Of a stretch of DNA of 25,445 nucleotides, positions 1 to 6,662 are shown piece by piece. Position 1 is the stretch's first letter. Each line of letters opens with the position of its first letter. Both the position numbers and the translations under genes were made by a program. Below the pieces are notes generated by a model. It made no database searches, was not told where the DNA came from, and worked only from the letters and a program-made list of their open reading frames with translations. The DNA is from GCA-002282575 sp964646525 (lineage in GTDB: Bacteria; Pseudomonadota; Gammaproteobacteria; Thiomicrospirales; Thiomicrospiraceae): the NCBI GenBank assembly GCA_964646525.1, contig CAZYER010000022.1:1-25445 (forward strand), read 5' to 3'.

Positions 1-47
1 CACCATTTCAATGAGTTATGGTGTTATTTATAGGTTTGAACACGGAT

Positions 48-116
48 TCAGGAACAATACAATAGGCTGAAATCGTTGTCAACCAACTTTTGCACAGAAC
101 GGGGTAGTTCGATAAA
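48..116 (-). other. In-frame tail beyond the parB stop codon (possible lost C-terminus)
   Basis: Directly after the TAA of parB the same frame stays open for 22 codons to a TGA at 50-48. It begins FIELPRSVQKLVDND. From memory, ICE ParB proteins continue after a GLGY-type motif with a hydrophobic-Asp-Leu-Pro segment followed by acidic residues, which matches this tail. The simplest reading is a nonsense mutation followed by a second stop. Chance similarity over 22 codons cannot be excluded. Confidence 0.4.
54..82 (-). promoter_or_regulatory. Candidate sigma-70 promoter reading out of the window
   Basis: On the minus strand there is a perfect -35 TTGACA (82-77), a 17-base spacer and a -10 TATTGT (59-54). 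It would drive the next gene to the left inside the mobile element. It lies inside the possible lost C-terminal tail of parB, so it could be a chance match in formerly coding DNA. Confidence 0.4.
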
Positions 117-1439
117 TTAACACCCCAACCTTAGAATGCAAATAGCCAAAAACTTATCTAAACCGAACGCTTTAGCTAACTGCGTTGCACCAATTATTGA
201 TGGGTTGTTGAGAATCATTCTCTCCGTGGTCACCGAGTGACCAAGTAAATCATTCTCATTTTTATCTACCTCCTCAACCCTATGAGGACTTTGATCTTGT
301 TGTTTTACTTGCTTTTCAGGGTAAAGCAAGGATTTTACTTTACTGGTTTCCAGCTCTTGTGTTTTAACAAGTTGCTTAATAATCAACTTTTCAAAATCAT
401 CCACATCTGGATGCTGCTTCTCTTCAATCTCTGCTAATTCAAATTGCTCAGCCCATATTTTGAATACAGGGTTGATGATTTGCTCATAGACCTCTTCCTC
501 TCGAATCCCTACACCGAAATCACCTGACTCACCCATAGTTACAATTCGATTGCAGAGAGGCTGTAATCGTTTAATCGCATTTTGGTTTACAAACTTTGAC
601 GCTTCACCCATTACAGACACGCGATCAGCCATAAAAATAAGATACGACATACTGCTTTTGCTAATAACAATTCCAAGCTTAGTTAACTCATCAGAAAAAC
701 CTCTATGCGTTAAAGGCTCACCTCTCTCTAACTCAAGCTCGGCACGCATTTCTGCAATTTCATTCGCTTGGTCGATAAAACTCATATCGCCGCGCAAGTT
801 GTTCTCCAACCAGTGCGCTGCCATCGTTTTTAAATCACCATTCCATGCTTTAAATATGCAGGTTACTTGTTCGTATTTCGGATCTAGCGTCTCTGACCAA
901 AGTTCTTTTAGAGCCAGAAGTCTGGTGTTACCTCCTCGAGCAACCATATATTTATTTTCATTGGGTCGTTTAGTGACCTCAAAAGTAATTGTTGCCGCAC
1001 CGCTCTCGCGGATCGACGCTTTGATTTCTTCAAATTTTGGGTTGCGTTCACGTCGTGGATTTCGATCATAAAACTCAAGCTCTGGCACACGAATCACCAA
1101 AAGACCATTGTTCATAACGCCTAATGGCGGCAATCCAGCAAATGAAGAATGCTGTGCGACCGGATTAGGAATACTTAAACTTCTAGTCACCTCCTCATTA
1201 CTTAACTTTCTCTTGCTAGTGACAGAAGATTTAACTTGTGCCGCAGACAAAGGCGATGGTATTTTTTCCATAGATACTTGTGATTCACCATCTGCAAAAG
1301 CTGACAGGCTTGGCAATGCGCGTCTCTGATTGCTCTTTGCTCTGATCGCCATTTTTTCAGGGTCAACCGTCTTGGTTTGATGTGCAAGATCAAGGACTGA
1401 CTTAACTAATTTTTTCGGTACGATAGATGATTTAGCCAT
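117..1439 (-). CDS. ParB-like protein of the ICE PFGI-1 class
   Basis: A 440-residue ParB/KorB-like DNA-binding protein expected to work with the adjacent ParA in maintenance of a mobile element. Residues 1-110 are a polar, probably disordered leader. Residues about 115-215 form a ParB N-terminal-like domain with the ARGGNTRL segment (168-175) in place of the usual ERRxRA box. Residues about 245-275 look like a helix-turn-helix (HRGFSDELTKLGI). The ATG has a GAGG ribosome site and overlaps the parA stop by 8 bases, so the two are translationally coupled. Family members I recall are longer. This frame stops after RLGC, and the next 22 codons in frame (116-51) still read like the family's C-terminal part, so the gene may be prematurely truncated. 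No parS-type site was recognised. Confidence 0.75.
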   Translation of the reverse strand: MAKSSIVPKKLVKSVLDLAHQTKTVDPEKMAIRAKSNQRRALPSLSAFADGESQVSMEKIPSPLSAAQVKSSVTSKRKLSNEEVTRSLSIPNPVAQHSSFAGLPPLGVMNNGLLVIRVPELEFYDRNPRRERNPKFEEIKASIRESGAATITFEVTKRPNENKYMVARGGNTRLLALKELWSETLDPKYEQVTCIFKAWNGDLKTMAAHWLENNLRGDMSFIDQANEIAEMRAELELERGEPLTHRGFSDELTKLGIVISKSSMSYLIFMADRVSVMGEASKFVNQNAIKRLQPLCNRIVTMGESGDFGVGIREEEVYEQIINPVFKIWAEQFELAEIEEKQHPDVDDFEKLIIKQLVKTQELETSKVKSLLYPEKQVKQQDQSPHRVEEVDKNENDLLGHSVTTERMILNNPSIIGATQLAKAFGLDKFLAICILRLGC

Positions 1440-2289
1440 GAGTCACCTCACTATCATCAACCTTTCCAGCAACCAAACCATCTAAATTAGGAAAAAGCTC
1501 ATAAGCTAGTTGATGCATTATTTCACATGCTGAAGGGCTTTGATTTACGCTAACTACCTCATGCTTATGCACGGGTATTTGCCTAGTTGTTGCTTCTGTG
1601 TAAGCTTTAGCTTTTGGTATGACCGTGTTCAATACTTCAGCGCGACCACTCAATTCAAAGTAAGCGGTACGAATACTTTGGGCGACGCTTTTTGCGTCAT
1701 TTGTTCTATCTTGACGATACAACACAGCTTTAATGACTGGTATTTTTATGCCCATGCTTGAAAAAATCTCAAACCTTTTCATTAAGTCAATCGTTCCCGT
1801 TACGAACTCACGAGCTGAGAGTGTTTCGGGCACAACAGGCGAAATGAGGTGAGTTGATGCTAGAATCGCGGCGTCAAGAAGCGCCCCCACGGAGCCAGGC
1901 GTATCAATCAGAACCACATCGTAATTCTCATTCACGAATGCACAATTAATAGCCTTTGCCAGTCGAAATCCTCGATCAACTTGGCTAATTAAAAAATTAT
2001 TTAGAGATCCGTCTGGCGAATCGCTGCGGATGATATCAAGCACGCCTGACACCAAATTAAGATCGGTCGTTGAAATTGAGTCTTCATCAATAATTCCATG
2101 CTCAATAACGTGCGTTAGACCGTTCTTAGAAATCTTTTTTAAAGGAAAATATTTCGACATTGACGGCTGAATGTCAGCGTCAACGACAAGCACTCGGTAG
2201 CCGAAGTCTGCTAAAATAGAACCTAAATTTGCGCTTAAGGTGGTTTTTCCTACCCCACCTTTGGTAGATATTGTTGATATAACGATCAT
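1432..2289 (-). CDS. parA: ParA/Soj family partition ATPase
   Basis: A 285-residue MinD/ParA-type ATPase. The N-terminus carries the deviant Walker A box KGGVGKTT (residues 10-17, with the signature lysine at 10 and the P-loop lysine at 15), then VVDADIQPS (35-43) and a Walker B-like VVLIDTPG (125-132). These are the diagnostic motifs of the ParA clan. In ICEs of the PFGI-1 group such a Soj protein supports retention of the excised circular element. Here it is the first gene from the chromosomal side and overlaps the downstream parB-like gene by 8 bases. The start has a GGCGGA ribosome site 5 bases upstream. All key ATPase residues are intact, so the protein itself looks functional even if its partner is shortened. 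Confidence 0.88.
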   Translation of the reverse strand: MIVISTISTKGGVGKTTLSANLGSILADFGYRVLVVDADIQPSMSKYFPLKKISKNGLTHVIEHGIIDEDSISTTDLNLVSGVLDIIRSDSPDGSLNNFLISQVDRGFRLAKAINCAFVNENYDVVLIDTPGSVGALLDAAILASTHLISPVVPETLSAREFVTGTIDLMKRFEIFSSMGIKIPVIKAVLYRQDRTNDAKSVAQSIRTAYFELSGRAEVLNTVIPKAKAYTEATTRQIPVHKHEVVSVNQSPSACEIMHQLAYELFPNLDGLVAGKVDDSEVTHG

Positions 2290-2359
2290 GTTTTCCGCCT
2301 TTAATCAAGTTAAACAACGGAGAAATTAACATACTTATCAACAACTTATGCTGTCACGA

Positions 2360-2377
2360 TTATAATTGCTATTATAA
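2360..2377. promoter_or_regulatory. AT-rich inverted repeat in the divergent parA/ypjD spacer
   Basis: TTATAAT-TGCT-ATTATAA is a perfect 7-base dyad with a 4-base spacer. It lies between the divergently transcribed parA (minus) and the membrane-protein gene (plus). Each arm contains a TATAAT-like -10 hexamer on both strands, so the site could hold promoters for either direction, with no convincing -35 partner. It might also be an operator or lie near the mobile-element boundary. Confidence 0.35.
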
Positions 2378-2419
2378 GCGAGGGCGAACTTTCTTCTGCG
2401 CCTTAAAGTGGAAAAACCT

Positions 2420-3202
2420 ATGAGTAAACTCATTTTTATTGCATCTTTGGCTTACCTACTGAGTAGCGCACTATTATTCGCTCGCATGAAAGGCTACCAA
2501 CTGCCTTGGGCAAGAAACTTCAGTCTGGGGTTGGTTATTCTAGCTAGCATCATTCACGGTTTTCTGCTGTGGGGTACTCTGTTAGACGATTCAAGCATTC
2601 AAATGGGATTGGGCGTTAGCCTAAGTTTGGCGGGTTGGCTATCGACCTTACTGGTCATTATCAGCAGCATTAAAAAACCCATGGAGTCCTTAGGGATTAT
2701 TGTTTTCCCACTCAGTTTGATCAGCCTTTGGTTAACGCCCTTGTTACCACCACCGCATTTATTGGCAATGGGTATTGGTATTCATGCACTGGCTTCCTTA
2801 ATTGCTTACACCTTACTTGGGTTGGCAGCAGCTCAAGCTGCCTTGATTATTTTTCAAGAAAAACGCCTACGCGAACGTAAATGGCATGGATTGCTGGGCG
2901 CTTTGCCCCCGCTGGCTTTAATGGAGCAAACTCTACTTGAATGGTTGGTAGCGAGCTTTGTTACTTTAAGTTTTGCGCTGCTTAGCGGTGCGATTTTTAT
3001 CGATAATATGATTGCTCAGCATTTGGTCCATAAAACCTTTTTTTCAGTTATCAGCTGGCTACTCTTAGCCATATTGATTTGGGGACACATTAAGCACGGA
3101 TGGCGTGGTCAACGTGCTGCGCGCTTGGTGTTGTGGGGTTATGCGATGATCGTGCTGGGCTATGCAGGTTCACAGTTTGTTATTGAGGTAGTTTTAGCAT
3201 GA
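2420..3202 (+). CDS. ypjD: CcsA/YpjD (HemX-like) inner membrane protein
   Basis: A polytopic protein of 260 residues, close to the E. coli YpjD length, with about eight hydrophobic segments spread over its length. The C-terminal part GHIKHGWRGQRAARLVLWGY followed by GSQF is typical of the cytochrome c assembly protein (CcsA/CcmC-like) family. YpjD-type members are linked to membrane homeostasis or heme/cytochrome assembly, but their biochemical role is not settled. The conserved WWD heme-handling motif of true CcsA is not seen. I chose the ATG at 2420 over an in-frame GTG at 2408 because it gives the expected MSKLIFIASLAYL membrane start. In many gammaproteobacteria this gene sits divergently beside ffh. 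Here that position is occupied by the parA gene. It is coupled to the next gene by an ATGA overlap. Confidence 0.82.
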   Translation: MSKLIFIASLAYLLSSALLFARMKGYQLPWARNFSLGLVILASIIHGFLLWGTLLDDSSIQMGLGVSLSLAGWLSTLLVIISSIKKPMESLGIIVFPLSLISLWLTPLLPPPHLLAMGIGIHALASLIAYTLLGLAAAQAALIIFQEKRLRERKWHGLLGALPPLALMEQTLLEWLVASFVTLSFALLSGAIFIDNMIAQHLVHKTFFSVISWLLLAILIWGHIKHGWRGQRAARLVLWGYAMIVLGYAGSQFVIEVVLA

Positions 3203-4011
3203 CAAATGATTTTTTAACCCAATGGCAAAAATTGTTGAAAGATATGGTTCAAACAGCGCAATACATTTTTGACCAAGTAAGCGCGGGTAACCAACAAAGT
3301 GATCGAAAAAGTGATGGTAGTTTAATTACCGAGACAGATTTGGCGTTGCAAAACGCGATCAGCACCTGTTTGCTTCGACATTTTCCTCTCATCCCTGTAC
3401 TGGGCGAAGAAATGACCGAAGCTGAACAACAAGCCGTTTTAGCAACGGGGAATTGTTGGTTGCTGGATCCCCTAGATGGAACGAGTAATTTCAGTCACGG
3501 CATTCCAGTTTATGCTGTTAGTTGTGCCTTGCTACAACAAAGAGAAGTTGTTGCTGGTATGGTGTATGATCCTAACCGTAAGGAATGCTTTCATGCTGTT
3601 CGTGATCAAGGCGCGTGGCTTAATGGTCAACCACTCAAACGCAACTCTGCAGAGCACGGCAATCAACTCAAACATGCCATGGCTATTATCGATACTAAAC
3701 GATTAGAAGCCAACTTGGCGCAAGCCATTGGTCAACAGCACCCCTATCACTCTCAACGAAGTTTCGGATCTGTTGCTTTAGATTGGTGTTGGTTGGCTCA
3801 TGGACGTATTCAGACTTACTTGCATGGCAAGCAAAAGTTGTGGGATTTTGCTGCTGGAGCACTGATTGCAGAAGAAGCAGGATGTATTGCGCAAACGCTT
3901 ACGGGTGAAAGCATTTTAACATCGCCTCTGAATTTGACAGCACGCTCAGCAGTGGGTGCCTGTCCCTCATTGGCAAAGGCTTGGCCAGAATGGATTCAAC
4001 AACATCGTTAA
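3199..4011 (+). CDS. Inositol monophosphatase family protein (CysQ/SuhB-like phosphatase)
   Basis: A Mg-dependent sugar-phosphate phosphatase of 270 residues. The three metal-binding motifs are present: GEE at 69-71, DPLDGTSN at 90-97 and WDFAAG at 215-220. These belong to the inositol monophosphatase/CysQ/FBPase superfamily, which hydrolyses phosphomonoesters such as inositol-1-phosphate, 3'-phosphoadenosine 5'-phosphate or histidinol phosphate. The precise substrate cannot be read from the sequence. The DGTSNF and AGALIAEEAG segments fit general IMPases. The ATG overlaps the stop of the ypjD-like gene by four bases, so the pair is co-translated. The gene converges with the endonuclease gene downstream with only 23 bases between them and no clear terminator. 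Confidence 0.85.
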   Translation: MTNDFLTQWQKLLKDMVQTAQYIFDQVSAGNQQSDRKSDGSLITETDLALQNAISTCLLRHFPLIPVLGEEMTEAEQQAVLATGNCWLLDPLDGTSNFSHGIPVYAVSCALLQQREVVAGMVYDPNRKECFHAVRDQGAWLNGQPLKRNSAEHGNQLKHAMAIIDTKRLEANLAQAIGQQHPYHSQRSFGSVALDWCWLAHGRIQTYLHGKQKLWDFAAGALIAEEAGCIAQTLTGESILTSPLNLTARSAVGACPSLAKAWPEWIQQHR

Positions 4012-4034
4012 GCACAGTGCTGGGTTAATCTGAA

Positions 4035-4940
4035 CTAATAACGAGTTGGAATTAAATCGACTTCGTTTAACTTCCAACTTTCGTCGTGCCTATCAGAGCT
4101 TAATCGCTGTTTCATTTCTAATGTTAGCTCTGGCAAAAAATCAAACCCCGTTTTGGCTTCAATTTCCGCAATACTCGTTCGATACTGAGATAAAGGTTCC
4201 TTTCCTTCTACACCCTGCTCCACTAAAAAAGCCAGCACATGCCATTGACCGGCCTTTTCGGCTAAATAAATTTTATAAAACTCCACTGGTAACTGAACAG
4301 GACCATTGGGCAAGTTAACAGGATAATCAGAAAATACCGGTCCCGCAATCACCCATACCTTATCAAAAATGCGCGTAAAATGGTTAAACTCAACACGTTC
4401 TAAGCGTTCCCACCAACGCTGATTTAACGCCTTACTTTGTGGTGATATGTTGGTCATAAAGAAAGTTTCTTTTTGCGCTTCATCATCACACAGGGCACCA
4501 ATAGCATGATTGGGCGCCATGTGACCACGGTCATAACCAGAGCGATTGTAATGTTCGTGCACAATCTGCGCTAACGTTCGTGTGTCGGTAATAAACTTAG
4601 TTTGACGTTTATCTACTCCATCGTCCTTGTGTCGAGTCAGTCGATAAGTTACCCACAAAGGGTTAGCGCGTGCATTACTATAACCCACGTCATAACATTT
4701 ATTTTCTAATAACTGTACTGGATCGATCACCTTGGTATCCACAATAGGGACTGGCCAACCAAAAGGCAAAGTTGATTCACTACTCATGACTGGCTGCGAA
4801 GAAGCAGCCGTCACACTTGCCGGCAATTGATGCGTCAACCAATAGCTGATTGCTAGCGCCACAACGGCATAAATCAGCACTCTGACTAACGAAGGAGACG
4901 ATTTATTTATCGCTGATTTTCGTGTAGATCGACGTGCCAT
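4035..4940 (-). CDS. Membrane-anchored DNA/RNA non-specific endonuclease (NUC1/EndA type)
   Basis: A 301-residue beta-beta-alpha-metal nuclease. The catalytic DRGH motif is at 137-140 (His140 as general base), followed by MAPN. TNISPQ at 163-168 and LNQRWWERL at 172-180 carry the Asn that would bind the metal ion. This is the signature of the Serratia nuclease/EndA/mitochondrial EndoG family, which cleaves DNA and RNA without sequence preference. A basic N-terminus (MARRSTRKS) followed by one hydrophobic segment at about 20-37 predicts a signal anchor that places the nuclease on the periplasmic side. Likely roles are nucleic-acid scavenging, DNA uptake processing or biofilm DNA turnover. No immunity or inhibitor gene is visible beside it. 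The chemoreceptor gene lies 37 bases upstream on the same strand. Confidence 0.87.
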   Translation of the reverse strand: MARRSTRKSAINKSSPSLVRVLIYAVVALAISYWLTHQLPASVTAASSQPVMSSESTLPFGWPVPIVDTKVIDPVQLLENKCYDVGYSNARANPLWVTYRLTRHKDDGVDKRQTKFITDTRTLAQIVHEHYNRSGYDRGHMAPNHAIGALCDDEAQKETFFMTNISPQSKALNQRWWERLERVEFNHFTRIFDKVWVIAGPVFSDYPVNLPNGPVQLPVEFYKIYLAEKAGQWHVLAFLVEQGVEGKEPLSQYRTSIAEIEAKTGFDFLPELTLEMKQRLSSDRHDESWKLNEVDLIPTRY

Positions 4941-4977
4941 AATGACTCCCTAAAACCGATTAAAAAGCAACACTCAA

Positions 4978-6588
4978 TTATCCACGCTTAAACGGCATCG
5001 GGCGTTGTTGTACCGAACGCGACAATTGATCAACGCTGTGAACTAACTCGGTAGCAGCTAGAGATGGCTTTAGTTGAGCTACATACTGTTGCCCTTGTTC
5101 TGCCTCTGCTTGCCAGCTTGTCATTTGTGACTGACTTTGCTGTAGCTGTTCATTAGCCGTCGCTAAATCAGCCGAGAGCGGTGTCAGCCACTCCAACGCC
5201 TGCTCAGTCGTCTGCAAACTCGCCTGATGTGAATCGCGACTACGGTTTAATGCGGTATCAACATCTGCTGTGGCTTGTTGAATGTTATCGACAATTTGGC
5301 GAATTTCATCGGTAGACTCTTGTGTCTTATTAGCCAAGCGTCGAACTTCATCTGCAACGACGGCAAAACCACGACCATATTCACCCGCGCGTGCAGCCTC
5401 AATAGCGGCATTTAACGACAACATAGCAATTTGTTCGGAAATACCTTGAATGGCTTTCAGCACTTGCCCAACTGATTGACCGTCGACAACCAATCTAGCA
5501 ACTGCCGATTGAATATGAGCTAATTCTGTCGTAAACGTCAGCATGGTTTGACGCATTTGTTGCACCGTATGCTGACCTTGCTGGGCTTGTGCCAAACTAC
5601 CACTAATCTGATTACCACTGCGATCTAACAGTACACTCATCTCTTGTGCCGTTTGCTGCATGCGAGCCAAACTTTGCGTTAACCGCCCACTCGCTTGTTG
5701 CTGATCCAACATCCATTGATGCGTTTGCGATTTAGCTGCCTGCAATACCTGCATTTGTCCGCTAATTTGTCCCTGATAAGTTTCCCAGTGCGCCAATACT
5801 TGATTCAACTGTTGTTTTTCTTGTTGGCGTTGACGCCACGACAACATCAACCATTGCATTTCATCGCCGGATTGATGAGCCAAACCTGATTGACGCAAAC
5901 TCGGTAGCCATACCTGCTGCCAATAACTTAACCACCAAAATAATACTAATAACCACCAAAATAAGGTCAATAGCAAACTGATCAATAAAGATGACTGCAA
6001 CCAAGAGGTTGGCTCATTTGTTAAGGCTTCATGAACAGATTCAACAGAATTGGTGGTCGCAATGACGGATGAGTGGGATAAGGCTACTGATTGTGCTTGC
6101 CATTCATGCCACTGTTGTTGCCACGCAGACGACCACTTGGGCAAATACACATTGACAGACTCAGACCATAGTACCTGATCTGTTTGTACTTCAGTCAGGT
6201 TATGCATTAGCTGCTCATAGGCTTGTAAGGCTTCTTGGCGAGCATCAACAACTACCGACGACAAACGCATCAGCGACAATAACTCATTTTGTTGCGCCGC
6301 TAAGGGCATCCAAGCCAAGGCAAAGTTGCTATCTAATTGGGCTTCTAAGCTGAGTACGGCTTCGGCCTGAGTTAAGGCTGATAAGGGCTTAACGGGGGTT
6401 GCTTGTAAAGGCTCAGACACCATCACCGAGACTGGCTTAGCGGAAAGCCTACTCTCAGACGACCCAGTCACTACATGACCAGCTAACACCAGCAATACCA
6501 AGACAAGGCTAGCCAACGACAACACTAACCCTGGCACTAAACTTAGCCAAAGTTTTCGCTGCATTGATAAGGCATTAAAGGCTTTCAT
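4978..6588 (-). CDS. Methyl-accepting chemotaxis protein
   Basis: A 536-residue transmembrane chemoreceptor that passes a signal to CheW/CheA. Transmembrane segment 1 is at about 13-40. A periplasmic region at about 41-197 is rich in helix-forming Gln/Ala/Leu and matches no sensor domain I recognise. A Trp/Leu-rich segment 2 lies at about 198-222. The cytoplasmic coiled coil bears the diagnostic hairpin tip at 377-420 (IQGISEQIAMLSLNAAIEAARAG and GRGFAVVADEVRRLAN). A HAMP linker is at best degenerate: only LPSLRQ...GDEMQWL at about 228-247 recalls one. There is no C-terminal NWETF-type CheR/CheB tether. The ligand cannot be predicted. No other che genes are in the window. The high Gln content of the coiled coil is notable. 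Confidence 0.9.
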   Translation of the reverse strand: MKAFNALSMQRKLWLSLVPGLVLSLASLVLVLLVLAGHVVTGSSESRLSAKPVSVMVSEPLQATPVKPLSALTQAEAVLSLEAQLDSNFALAWMPLAAQQNELLSLMRLSSVVVDARQEALQAYEQLMHNLTEVQTDQVLWSESVNVYLPKWSSAWQQQWHEWQAQSVALSHSSVIATTNSVESVHEALTNEPTSWLQSSLLISLLLTLFWWLLVLFWWLSYWQQVWLPSLRQSGLAHQSGDEMQWLMLSWRQRQQEKQQLNQVLAHWETYQGQISGQMQVLQAAKSQTHQWMLDQQQASGRLTQSLARMQQTAQEMSVLLDRSGNQISGSLAQAQQGQHTVQQMRQTMLTFTTELAHIQSAVARLVVDGQSVGQVLKAIQGISEQIAMLSLNAAIEAARAGEYGRGFAVVADEVRRLANKTQESTDEIRQIVDNIQQATADVDTALNRSRDSHQASLQTTEQALEWLTPLSADLATANEQLQQSQSQMTSWQAEAEQGQQYVAQLKPSLAATELVHSVDQLSRSVQQRPMPFKRG

Positions 6589-6662
6589 GTGATGGCTCGC
6601 TCAAGGAAGTCGTATTTTAGTCATTCAACAAAAAGCAAACACCGTGCCTAATCCTAAAAAAA

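Larger units (their letters stand above)
1..2340. mobile_element. Probable end of an integrative conjugative element (PFGI-1/ICEclc-like)
   Basis: The two genes here, a Soj-type ParA followed by a long ParB-like protein, are the pair typically found at one extremity of ICEs of the PFGI-1/PAPI-1/ICEclc group, where parA lies next to the attachment site. The neighbours to the right are ordinary chromosomal genes. The element is therefore inferred to run leftwards out of the window. No integrase, tRNA gene or direct repeat is visible, so the boundary is only bracketed between the parA start (2289) and the next gene (2420). The alternative is a domesticated or decaying partition pair without the rest of an element. 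Confidence 0.5.

Noticed and set aside
1..23. CACCAT ... ATGGTG inverted repeat at the left end
   Set aside because: Only six base pairs with an 11-base loop, cut by the window edge; cannot be judged.
550..1071. Open frame of 173 codons on the plus strand across parB
   Set aside because: Antisense shadow of the ParB-like gene; composition is Ser/Leu-rich and no motif is visible.
2335..2343. DnaA-box-like TTATCAACA near parA
   Set aside because: A single nine-base near match in AT-rich DNA; no cluster of boxes or AT-rich unwinding region, so no origin is claimed.
4011..4021. AGCACAGTGCT palindrome between the phosphatase and nuclease genes
   Set aside because: The loop would be one base and there is no T tract, so it is not a credible terminator.
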